Assembly: GCA_019359725.1 (NCBI GenBank)
Contig: JAHHGR010000003.1
Span: forward strand, 62,001 to 126,000
Origin: Aphanocapsa lilacina HA4352-LM1
Lineage (GTDB): Bacteria; Cyanobacteriota; Cyanobacteriia; Gloeobacterales; Gloeobacteraceae
DNA length: 64,000 nucleotides
Reading direction: 5' to 3'
In this document: positions 12,273 to 20,344 of the stretch, piece after piece
Layout: each line of letters opens with the position of its first letter
How positions within the stretch are numbered: the first letter of the stretch is position 1
Made by a program: the position numbers and the translations under genes
Notes under the pieces: generated by a model
What the model was told of the DNA's origin: nothing
Databases searched by the model: none
Seen by the model: only the letters and a program-made list of their open reading frames with translations

Positions 12273-12701
12273 CTACGGCTTCGGATTGGCTTCACCTGCC
12301 GGGCGGGTGGTGTTCTTGGGCTGCAAGTTCGGGTCGGTGTTGCTGACACCGGAGGGCGGATCGGCGATTACAGCGTCGTTGGACCGACTCTGGCTCTCAG
12401 GTAGGTCAGTGGTGCGCGTGACATCGACGCGATCGGAGCTTTTGCCCATGCCCGAGGAGGTCTTGTTCGGCTTTTTCGTCGAGCTGTCGGGCTTCATCGG
12501 GTCCATCGCACTGGCGGGGCGCTCGGCGGCGGGCGTCCCGGCGCTCGGGGTGGTGTCGGTGCGCGGCTCGGTGCTGCGCGGGCCGCTTGTGTCGTTCGTC
12601 GGGTTGGAACGCGGGTTGCTGGGGGTGGTCGTCTGGGCCATGCCGGGCGCAGCCGACAGCAGAAGCCCCAGAGCGAGCAGTCCGGCGATGTGCGTCTTCA
12701 T
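12273..12701 (-). CDS. Exported Ser/Thr/Pro-rich low-complexity protein
   Basis: 142 residues: a clear signal peptide (MKTHIAGLLALGLLLSAAPG followed by MAQ, cleavage after AQ or nearby) and a mature part made mostly of Thr, Ser, Pro, Asn, Asp and Lys with no predicted hydrophobic core. It should be disordered and extracytoplasmic. A GGAG lies 8 nt upstream of the ATG. No family recognised; such proteins are common in Gloeobacter-like envelopes but no role is known to me. Confidence 0.65.
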   Translation of the reverse strand: MKTHIAGLLALGLLLSAAPGMAQTTTPSNPRSNPTNDTSGPRSTEPRTDTTPSAGTPAAERPASAMDPMKPDSSTKKPNKTSSGMGKSSDRVDVTRTTDLPESQSRSNDAVIADPPSGVSNTDPNLQPKNTTRPAGEANPKP

Positions 12702-13044
12702 AAGTAAGCTCCGTGAAGAGGGAAACTACGTACTCCTTATCGTTACCACTGCGGCGAAATGAATACACTCCTCCGCAAGAAGGAAGTTTGCTGCCAGCCA
12801 CCTCCCAACTGCTCTGTCTGGGGGCAGATCCTCTCATAGAGCGGGGAGGCGGTCAATGCAAGCGGCTGGCACGCCCTGGTGGCGGGATGTACGATACGCG
12901 CAATCTCGTAGACGAGTATCCCGATTGTCGGCGCCGGTTTTGCGTGGCGATGGTAAGGTTTAGCCAGCGATGGAGCCACTGCTGGCCATCGTGCATAAAT
13001 GGGTTCAAATCTAGCTAAGGATGTATTGAAGATCGCTGTTCGTC
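12702..13044. other. Divergent intergenic region before the caspase-STAND gene
   Basis: 343 nt without a credible gene. It must hold the promoters of the exported-protein gene (minus) and of the 13045 gene (plus). No clear -35/-10 pair, operator or hairpin stands out, and the 13045 ATG has no strong ribosome-binding site, so the downstream start could be slightly different. Confidence 0.5.
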
Positions 13045-16000
13045 ATGCCGCAGGGAATTCGAGTCAGCCGCACCATCCGCGCCCTCACCACCGGTGAGGG
13101 CAAGCTCTGGCTTGTGCTTGTCGGGGTCAACCAGTACCAGGACCGGGCTTTGCCGCCGTTGCGCTACTGTGCCTCCGACTGCCAGGGCATCGGCGAAGCG
13201 CTGCTCGAAGCGACCCGCACCTTTCCGAACAAGCAGCTGTTGTGGCACCACGACTTTGCTGTCGATCTGCCGGTGCGCAAGGCGATCGACGCGAGCCTGG
13301 AGCAGTTGGTTGCCGAGGCGAGCCCCCAGGACACGGTGCTCTTTTATTTTTGTGGCCACGGCGCCATCGACGCCCAGAGCCGCCAGGCGGGGCTGTGCCT
13401 GGCCGATACCCGCCTTGAAGAGCTCGGCGGCACCGGCCTGACGATGGGGCGGTTGCTCGAAAGCCTCGGGCGCTGCCGGGCCGCCCAGCAGTTGGTCTGG
13501 CTCGATGCCTGCCACAGCGGCGGTTTGAGTTTGCGCAACCGGGAGACTGCCGCAGGGGGAACGTTACTGGGCATAGAGGAGCTGCTGCGCGAGCGCGCCG
13601 CTCAAAGCCGCGGCTTCTACGCGCTTTTAGCCTGCGAGCAATCCCAGCAGTCGTGGGAATTTCCGGGCCTGGGCCATGGGGTGTTCACGTACTTTTTGAT
13701 TCGCGGTCTGCGCGGCGAGGCGGCCAACGCCCGCGGCTTCATCGAAATGGATGGGCTGTACCGCTACGTCTACCACCAGACGCTGCGCTATATCGACAAC
13801 ATCAACCAGCAGTTGCGGCTTGAAAATCTCCAGAAACTGCGCCGCGGCGGCGAGTTGCACCCGGAGTACGCCCTGCAGGTACCCAAGCGCATCGTCGAGG
13901 GTGTAGGCGAGCTGATTTTGGGAGTATGCCCCACCGAGGCGCAGCCGCTCAGCCGCAGGCGGGCGCTGGTCATCGATGGCCTTGCAGGCGAACAGGAAGC
14001 TCCCCTCGTCCTCAGCAAACTGCTCACTCGGCAAGGCGGCTTTGAGGTGAAGTATTGGAACCGTCGCGGCCCAGCCGATCCCGCCTCCGTGCGCGAACTG
14101 TTGTGCTCGGCTTTGAGTTTTTGCTCGACGGCGGCGAATCCGGTCTCCGGCGTCGAAACGCTGTTGATTTATCTGCGCGGGCGCCTGCAGAGCAGTGCTG
14201 AGGGCGAAAGCCGGCTGGTGTTGGGCGACGGGGTGCGCTTGAATTTGCTGTGGTTGCGCCAGCAGCTGCAAAGCCGCAACGGCGGGCAACTGCTGCTGGT
14301 GCTGGATTGTCCGGGCAAAGTCGAGCTGCTTGAGCAGTGGGTCGAACTTTTGCGCGTTTCTCCCCAGCGCACCCAATGCCTGGTAGCCGGGGCGGCATCT
14401 GACCCGCAGACTTTCAGCCGGGCCCTTTTAGATGCCCTGGAGGGCAGCGAGCCCCAGGGCGGCCTGTCGGCGGCCAAATGGGCCTCCCAACTGCAGCAAG
14501 CCCTCGCGGGCACGGGCACGGAGCTGTTGGTGGAGTTGTCCGGACCGCCCGGGGTCATCGAAGTGTTCCCGGCAAATCTGGCCTCTGCCGGTGCGGGGGC
14601 TCCGATGGACCTGGGGGTATGCCCCTACATGGGTCTGCGCGCCTTCGGCGAGGAGGACGCCCCGTACTTTTACGGCCGCGAGCACCTGACTCAAGAGTTG
14701 CTCAAGCAGCTGGCGGGCGACTCGTTTCTGGCGGTGGTGGGCGCGAGCGGTTCGGGCAAATCCTCGGTCGTCCACGCGGGGCTTATCGCCCAACTGCGCA
14801 CGGGCAGGCAGTTGCCCGGCTCCCAAAGCTGGTGGGTCCAGAGCATGCGCCCCGGCGCGCACCCGCTCGAAGCGCTCAGTTGGCGCCTGGCGGACGCTGC
14901 GGACCAAAACGAGCGGCACAGGCAGCAGCAGCAGATCGAAGGCTTGTTGCACCTGAGAGCGGACGGGCTGGTGCAGTGGCTGCGCAAGCGGTCGGAGCCG
15001 ACGGTGGTGCTGGTCGTCGACCAGTTTGAAGAACTTTTCACCCTCGCTTCGCCCACCGATCGCCAGGTGTTTCTGGATGTATTGTTGGGGGCGCTCGCCT
15101 GTGCGTCCGACCGCTTCAAACTGGTGATCGCCGTGCGGGCGGATTTTATCGCCCCGTGCCTGGAGGTGGCCACCCTTGCCCCGCTGGTCCAGGCGGCAAG
15201 CGTTCTGGTGCCCCCTTACCTGGGCGAGGACGATTACCGCAACCTCATCGTCAAACCCGCCCAAAAAGTCGGCCTCGCCGTCGAACCGGAACTGGTCGAG
15301 GTGTTGCTGAAAGAACTCAACCAGTCTCCGGGTGAGTTGCCGCTTTTGGAATTTGTCCTGGAGCAACTCTGGGAGAAGCGCCAAAACGGCCACCTTACCC
15401 TCAACGCTTACCAGCAAGCCATCGGCGGCCTCAAAGGGGCGCTGGAGATCAGGGCTCAGGCCACCTACACAGCCCTCAGTCCCCAAGGCCAGGCTTGCGC
15501 GCGCTGGATCTTTTTGTCGCTGACCCAACTGGGGGAAGGCACCGAGGACACCCGCAGGCGCGTTCCCCGCTCTGAACTTGTTGTCGCCAGATACCCCGAG
15601 CAGCTTGTCTTTCACACTTTGCAGGCGCTGACGGCAGCCAAGCTGGTGGTTGTGGGCTTCAGCGAGAACATCCCCACCGGACGAAGCCGCGGTGGTGTCC
15701 AGGCTGCTGAGCCCGAACCGCTCGCCGCACTCAAGCAGCAGGTCAGCGTCGAGGTGGCCCACGAAGTCCTCATCCGCTACTGGTCGACATTGCGCTGGTG
15801 GCTCGAAGAAAATCGGGCACGCCTGAGGCTTCAGCGGCAGATTGAACAGGCAGCAAGACTGTGGAAGCAAAGGGACCAACAGCCGGATTTTTTGCTGCGC
15901 GGTGTGCGCCTGGCCGAGGCAGAAGAAATTTACAACCACCCCAGCGATGAGTTGCCACTGGAAGTGCAGACTTTCATCGAAGCCTGCCTAGAAGAGAAGC

Positions 16001-18207
16001 ACAAGCAACAACAGCGCGATAAAAACCAACTGCGCAGGGCTCAGATAGTCGCGTCAGTAATGGTGGTACTGGCGGTTAGCGCTCTAGGCTTCGGAGGTTT
16101 GGCCTACTGGCAGACACAGATCAGTCGACGAAGCGAAATCGGTGCCTTGAATGCCTCGGTTGATGGGTACCTTGCTTCGAATAGAGAACTTGAAGCCTTA
16201 ATTGCAAGCCTTAAAGCTCAGAATATACTTCAACGTACACTTGGTATTGATGATGAACTGAAAATCAGAACCAGTAGCCTCCTTCATCAGGTGATACACA
16301 TGATAAAAGAGTCGAACCGCCTCGTAGGCCACGGCAACTACATTCGCTGTGTAGTATTCAGTCCAAACGGAGAGATAATTGCCTCCGCAAGCGCAGATGG
16401 CACCGTTCGAGTTTGGCGCAAAGACGGCACGTTGATCCATACTTTAACAGAGCACACAAATGATGTCAGGAGTGTAGTCTTCAGCCCAGACGGCAATATT
16501 CTTGCCTCAGGCGACAACTCTGGAAATCTTATACTTCGGCAACCAGACGGTAGTGAGGCAATCACAATCAAAGCACATGACAAGGCAATAATGGGTATTG
16601 ATTTTACCCCTGACGGCAAAAAAGTTGCCACCGCAAGCGCGGACAAAACGGTTCGGCTGTGGGATCCTAAGAGCGGCAAACTTCTGAACACCTTCAACGG
16701 TCAAAGTCAGTGGTTGAGTGCAGTTGCAATAAACCCAAATGGAAACATTGTGGCGGCGGCCAGCGCAGATACAACGGTGCGGATGTGGAGGGGCAATGGA
16801 GAATCGCAGATCAGCATCTCACATCCCGGGAAAGTTTATGATGTGAACTTCAGCCCTGATGGCCAAATGCTTGCAACATCCGGAGACGATAAGGTTGCAC
16901 GTTTATGGCGTTTAGACGGCAGCCTTTTTCGGGAGTTGCCTGGTCATACCGGTTGGGTAATGAAAACCGCATTCAGTCCAGATGGAAACGTTTTGGCTAC
17001 AGCAAGCGCAGATAAAACAGTGAGGCTATGGAGAGTGTTCGACGGCATGCTTCTGATCACCATTCACGGCCATAATGCATCGGTAAACAGTCTCAGCTAT
17101 AGTCCCGACGGTCGGTCTTTGGTTTCTGGCAGCGATGATACAACAATCCGTCTGTGGCAGCTCGATAAAATTAGAGGAGCGTTTCAAACACATGGCAGCG
17201 AGTTGTTAGGTACTGCAATCACTCCCGACGGTCAAACAATTGCTACAGCAGGTACAGACGGCAATGTAAGTTTGTGGAACCGCGATGGAAAACTTCTAAG
17301 GATTTTGCGTGGACACAAAGGCAGAGTGTTCAGTATTGCCATAAGTTCTGATGGAAATAAAGTCGCCACTGCAGGCAGTGACGGAACCGTTCGACTCTGG
17401 AGTATTTCAGGTAGTTCTTTGCAGGTTTACACGGGCCATACAGGACAGGTATTTAGTGTCACATTTAGCCCTGACAGTCAATCGTTAACCACGGCCGGTA
17501 TTGACGGCAGTATACGCTTCTGGAGTCTGGACGGGACAGGGCGTGTGATCGGCCATCATCAAGGCATAGGCGACGACGTGCGTTTCAGCCCGGATGGAAA
17601 GGTGGTTGCTTCTGTAGGAGGCGATGGAAAATTGCGATTTTGGGCTTTGTCTTCCGATAAAAAAACGTATTTTGAAGGTAGCAGTGGCGCCGTTAGGCGC
17701 ATTGCCTTTAGCCCGGATAGCAGCCTCGTTGCTACCGGCGCCGCCGACGGCACCCTAAAACTTTGGGGTTTTGACAGTGCAAATCTTGGTGCTACACTTT
17801 TAAAATCCGTTCACGCTCATGAAGCCGAGATTCGCAGCTTAACTTTCAGTCCTGATGGCCAATACATTGCCAGTGCGAGTGCAGACGGCACCACCCGCAT
17901 ATGGAATAAGAGCGGTTCCAGTTACAAGCTTCTTCTTGGTTCATCCGATGGAATCAATAGCGTCCGTTTCAGCTTCGATGGATCAGCGATAGTAACAGCT
18001 GGTGAAAATGGAATGATTGAAATCTGGGAAAACTGGAACATCAGCAACGAAGATCTAAATCGTACTGCTCTCCACTGGATTTGTCCCTTTGTTAATGCAA
18101 ATGAAGAGCTTAACACAAGCCTGAAAGAGGCTTGCAAGAGCGATTCTTATACCTCGTCTATTAGAGAAAGCAACATTTCAGGAGGCAGTAGAAATGCAGA
18201 AAGCTAG
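13045..18207 (+). CDS. Caspase-like / nSTAND ATPase / 14-blade WD40 protein
   Basis: 1720 residues. Residues 20-250 are a peptidase C14 caspase-like domain with the His/Cys dyad in YFCGHG (His105) and LDACHSGG (Cys156). Residues 300-510 look like a second, degenerate caspase-like domain. Residues 526-920 are an nSTAND-type P-loop ATPase: YMGLRAFGEEDAPYFYGRE entry, Walker A GASGSGKSS (Lys572), Walker B VVLVVDQFEEL (Asp659) and an ELPLLEFVLEQLW sensor region. A coiled, charged linker and one membrane segment (about 1001-1022) follow. Residues 1093-1672 contain 14 WD40 repeats, enough for two seven-bladed propellers. Known relatives are signalling or cell-death proteins in which ligand sensing by the repeats unleashes the protease. 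DNA is GC-rich to about 16.1 kb and clearly AT-richer afterwards. The 68-codon ORF overlaps its last 14 nt. Confidence 0.93.
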   Translation: MPQGIRVSRTIRALTTGEGKLWLVLVGVNQYQDRALPPLRYCASDCQGIGEALLEATRTFPNKQLLWHHDFAVDLPVRKAIDASLEQLVAEASPQDTVLFYFCGHGAIDAQSRQAGLCLADTRLEELGGTGLTMGRLLESLGRCRAAQQLVWLDACHSGGLSLRNRETAAGGTLLGIEELLRERAAQSRGFYALLACEQSQQSWEFPGLGHGVFTYFLIRGLRGEAANARGFIEMDGLYRYVYHQTLRYIDNINQQLRLENLQKLRRGGELHPEYALQVPKRIVEGVGELILGVCPTEAQPLSRRRALVIDGLAGEQEAPLVLSKLLTRQGGFEVKYWNRRGPADPASVRELLCSALSFCSTAANPVSGVETLLIYLRGRLQSSAEGESRLVLGDGVRLNLLWLRQQLQSRNGGQLLLVLDCPGKVELLEQWVELLRVSPQRTQCLVAGAASDPQTFSRALLDALEGSEPQGGLSAAKWASQLQQALAGTGTELLVELSGPPGVIEVFPANLASAGAGAPMDLGVCPYMGLRAFGEEDAPYFYGREHLTQELLKQLAGDSFLAVVGASGSGKSSVVHAGLIAQLRTGRQLPGSQSWWVQSMRPGAHPLEALSWRLADAADQNERHRQQQQIEGLLHLRADGLVQWLRKRSEPTVVLVVDQFEELFTLASPTDRQVFLDVLLGALACASDRFKLVIAVRADFIAPCLEVATLAPLVQAASVLVPPYLGEDDYRNLIVKPAQKVGLAVEPELVEVLLKELNQSPGELPLLEFVLEQLWEKRQNGHLTLNAYQQAIGGLKGALEIRAQATYTALSPQGQACARWIFLSLTQLGEGTEDTRRRVPRSELVVARYPEQLVFHTLQALTAAKLVVVGFSENIPTGRSRGGVQAAEPEPLAALKQQVSVEVAHEVLIRYWSTLRWWLEENRARLRLQRQIEQAARLWKQRDQQPDFLLRGVRLAEAEEIYNHPSDELPLEVQTFIEACLEEKHKQQQRDKNQLRRAQIVASVMVVLAVSALGFGGLAYWQTQISRRSEIGALNASVDGYLASNRELEALIASLKAQNILQRTLGIDDELKIRTSSLLHQVIHMIKESNRLVGHGNYIRCVVFSPNGEIIASASADGTVRVWRKDGTLIHTLTEHTNDVRSVVFSPDGNILASGDNSGNLILRQPDGSEAITIKAHDKAIMGIDFTPDGKKVATASADKTVRLWDPKSGKLLNTFNGQSQWLSAVAINPNGNIVAAASADTTVRMWRGNGESQISISHPGKVYDVNFSPDGQMLATSGDDKVARLWRLDGSLFRELPGHTGWVMKTAFSPDGNVLATASADKTVRLWRVFDGMLLITIHGHNASVNSLSYSPDGRSLVSGSDDTTIRLWQLDKIRGAFQTHGSELLGTAITPDGQTIATAGTDGNVSLWNRDGKLLRILRGHKGRVFSIAISSDGNKVATAGSDGTVRLWSISGSSLQVYTGHTGQVFSVTFSPDSQSLTTAGIDGSIRFWSLDGTGRVIGHHQGIGDDVRFSPDGKVVASVGGDGKLRFWALSSDKKTYFEGSSGAVRRIAFSPDSSLVATGAADGTLKLWGFDSANLGATLLKSVHAHEAEIRSLTFSPDGQYIASASADGTTRIWNKSGSSYKLLLGSSDGINSVRFSFDGSAIVTAGENGMIEIWENWNISNEDLNRTALHWICPFVNANEELNTSLKEACKSDSYTSSIRESNISGGSRNAES

Positions 18208-18400
18208 GTTGAATATGTCTGGAGTGAACGCTTCTGCCAAGAGTGGCGAAGACATTCACGTAGCGAGAAAAAGCGCCAACGCCACAACCCGTTTAGAAGC
18301 CTTGGCGGTTTGCCTTGAAAAGTCGGAGCTGGAGTCATTGAAGCGATCAACTATTTCGGTGAAAAGTCCAGGATTTTGCAGAGCTTATGAGCCATACTAG
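18194..18400 (+). CDS. Candidate RiPP precursor peptide, 68 residues
   Basis: Begins inside the end of the caspase-STAND gene behind a perfect AGGAGG at 18180-18185 with an 8-nt spacer, the best ribosome-binding site in the region. The peptide has a polar N-terminus, a helix-prone leader-like part (TTRLEALAVCLEKSELESLK) and a C-terminal stretch RSTISVKSPGFCRAYEPY with Cys, Phe and two Tyr. A radical SAM/SPASM maturase starts 78 nt later. This layout (short ORF, then maturase) is typical of ribosomally made, post-translationally modified peptides. It matches no class I know (no Cys-rich SCIFF pattern, no FxS C-terminus), and it could also be a small accessory protein. Confidence 0.55.
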   Translation: MQKARLNMSGVNASAKSGEDIHVARKSANATTRLEALAVCLEKSELESLKRSTISVKSPGFCRAYEPY

Positions 18401-18478
18401 TTGTTGATGCATCGCAAAAACTGCAATAGTGCACTGGTTTTTAAAGCTGCTGTTGCGTTCTGAATTAAGGAGAAAATA

Positions 18479-19786
18479 ATGCAGCAGTCTCGTTACAACA
18501 TCTGGGTCGAATCTGGAGAGATTTATTATGTTTTCAATACCCTCAGCGGTCGCTTAGTACGGCTAACTGTAGAGGAACGTCAAGCAGTCGATAATTTTGT
18601 TGTTCATGGTTCGTGCGAATCGAATTTTTCGGTTTTACAAAAGCTCGTTGAAAATCGCATGCTCATAGCAAGTGAGCAAAATGAATTAGCCGTACTTGAG
18701 CAAAGGTTTTTGTCGGGCCGCAATGCACGTAATACCTTCGCTTTGACCATCGTGACAAGCCTTGGTTGCAACTATGATTGTCTATACTGCTACGAACTGA
18801 AGCAGCCTTCTTTAATAGGTGCTGAAGTCGTGAATTCCCTCTTGGAGTTGATAGACAAGAAGCTGCCGGAAATTGAGTCATTCAAGGTCAGCTGGCTAGG
18901 TGGGGAGCCGCTTCTTGGCAAATCAAAGTTATTAGCTTTGTCCGATCGATTTATCGAACGGTGTGATCGCTTCAGAGTTACTTATGCCGCCGACCTAACA
19001 ACTAATGGTTCTTTGTTGGATGAACAAACGTGTGCCGAATTGCGTGCTCGACGTGTGTTGTCCGCTCAAGTGAGTCTAGATGGTCCTGCCCTTATTCATG
19101 ATCGTAGGCGCCCTTTAAAAAATGGCGACCCTACCTTTTGGAAGATCCTCCAAAACCTGCACCACGCAGTCAATTATCTCAATATAAGTATTCGCGTGAA
19201 CGTGGACTCAGACAATGTTAGCGGTGCTGAACAACTGCTGCAGATACTACAGGCTGAAGGCCTGGAAAACAAGCTGAGTGTCCACCTCGCACAAGTTGTA
19301 GCAGTTAACGATGGTGCAGCAACTCCCTCGTCAACTTACCGCTCACGCTGTCTTAACAGTATTGAATTTGCGAAAGTGCAGCTTGAATTCGTTAAACTCG
19401 CGTCGCGTTATGGCTTTGGCGATCCTTTGCTACCAAAACCGATCGGCACTGGTTGTACTGCCGTGCGAGCTCATGAATTGGTAGTAGGCAGCAAAGGCGA
19501 ACTCTACAAATGCTGGAATTCGATTGGCAATCCGTTGGAAGTTGTCGGACATATTAGCAACTATCAAGACTGCAATGGTAGACTCCAGAAGTGGCTGAAA
19601 TATGATCCATTTTCTGACGAGGAGTGCAGGAATTGTGTCGCATTGCCTGTTTGCATGGGAGGCTGCGCCCGCCACGCCATGGATCCGGTGCAACACGACA
19701 ATCGCTGCGACACCTTCCGCCACAACTACCGCGAGCGGATCCTGGCCTATATCGAAGCGCAGGAGAAAAAAGCGGTGTCGCTTTGA
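18479..19786 (+). CDS. Radical SAM/SPASM peptide maturase
   Basis: 435 residues. The radical SAM motif is CNYDCLYC (Cys97, Cys101, Cys104), followed by WLGGEPLL (GGE motif binding SAM) and DLTTNGSLLD. The C-terminal SPASM domain for auxiliary iron-sulfur clusters shows C-x2-C-x5-C-x3-C in ECRNCVALPVCMGGC and a final RCDTF. The N-terminal 60 residues (YNIWVESGEIYYVFNTLSG) are the strand-rich, substrate-recognition-like extension of peptide-modifying members. AAGGAG sits 6 nt before the ATG. Known relatives install thioether or carbon-carbon crosslinks in peptides; the substrate here is inferred to be the 68-residue ORF. Base composition is AT-rich except for the last 150 nt. Confidence 0.9.
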   Translation: MQQSRYNIWVESGEIYYVFNTLSGRLVRLTVEERQAVDNFVVHGSCESNFSVLQKLVENRMLIASEQNELAVLEQRFLSGRNARNTFALTIVTSLGCNYDCLYCYELKQPSLIGAEVVNSLLELIDKKLPEIESFKVSWLGGEPLLGKSKLLALSDRFIERCDRFRVTYAADLTTNGSLLDEQTCAELRARRVLSAQVSLDGPALIHDRRRPLKNGDPTFWKILQNLHHAVNYLNISIRVNVDSDNVSGAEQLLQILQAEGLENKLSVHLAQVVAVNDGAATPSSTYRSRCLNSIEFAKVQLEFVKLASRYGFGDPLLPKPIGTGCTAVRAHELVVGSKGELYKCWNSIGNPLEVVGHISNYQDCNGRLQKWLKYDPFSDEECRNCVALPVCMGGCARHAMDPVQHDNRCDTFRHNYRERILAYIEAQEKKAVSL

Positions 19787-19842
19787 GAATAACTCTGCAT
19801 TCTCACGCTACGATGCAACCATGTCTTGTGGGGCGTCAAATA

Positions 19843-20340
19843 ATGGTATATCCGCAGCGCATAGAACCGAAACCGGACCAGGAGTCTGCCTGGGACTATC
19901 CCCGGCCGCCCCGCCTGGAGCCTGTTGCCAAGCGGTTGCGTGTTATCCTTTGCGGCGAGACGATCGCCGATACTACCCATGGCTACCGGGTCTTGGAGAC
20001 CAGCCATCCGCCGGTCTACTACCTGCTTCCCGAAAATATTCCCATGGAATTTCTCATCCGCACTCCTCGCTCGTCATTTTGTGAATTTAAAGGGGTGGCC
20101 ACCTACTGGACGGTCAAGGCGGGCTTCAAAACCGCCGAGGATGCGGCCTGGAGCTATGAGAATCCGACGCCCGAATTTATGCCTATGAAGGGCTATCTGG
20201 CGTTTTATGCCAACCGCATGGACGGGTGCTATGTGGGCGAGGAGAAGGTGACACCCCAGCCGGGCGGCTTCTACGGCGGCTGGATCACCAGCGACATCGT
20301 CGGTCCCTTTAAGGGCGGCGTCGGTACCTGGGGCTGGTAG
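19843..20340 (+). CDS. DUF427 family protein
   Basis: 165 residues in a single-domain beta-tent protein family of unknown function that reads ESAWDYPRPPRLEPVAKRLR, ETSHPPVYYLLPENI, DAAWSYENPTPEFMPMKGYL and ends GGWITSDIVGPFKGGVGTWGW (two parts here), all family landmarks. The ATG at 19843 has GGGG about 9 nt upstream; an in-frame ATG at 19813 would add ten residues without a ribosome-binding site. It is 4 nt upstream of the FG-GAP gene, so co-transcribed. Function unknown. Confidence 0.85.
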   Translation: MVYPQRIEPKPDQESAWDYPRPPRLEPVAKRLRVILCGETIADTTHGYRVLETSHPPVYYLLPENIPMEFLIRTPRSSFCEFKGVATYWTVKAGFKTAEDAAWSYENPTPEFMPMKGYLAFYANRMDGCYVGEEKVTPQPGGFYGGWITSDIVGPFKGGVGTWGW

Positions 20341-20344
20341 AGCG

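Noticed and set aside
14428-15939. Minus-strand 503-codon frame opposite the STAND gene
   Set aside because: It mirrors the plus-strand ATPase codons, lacks motifs and has no start signal.
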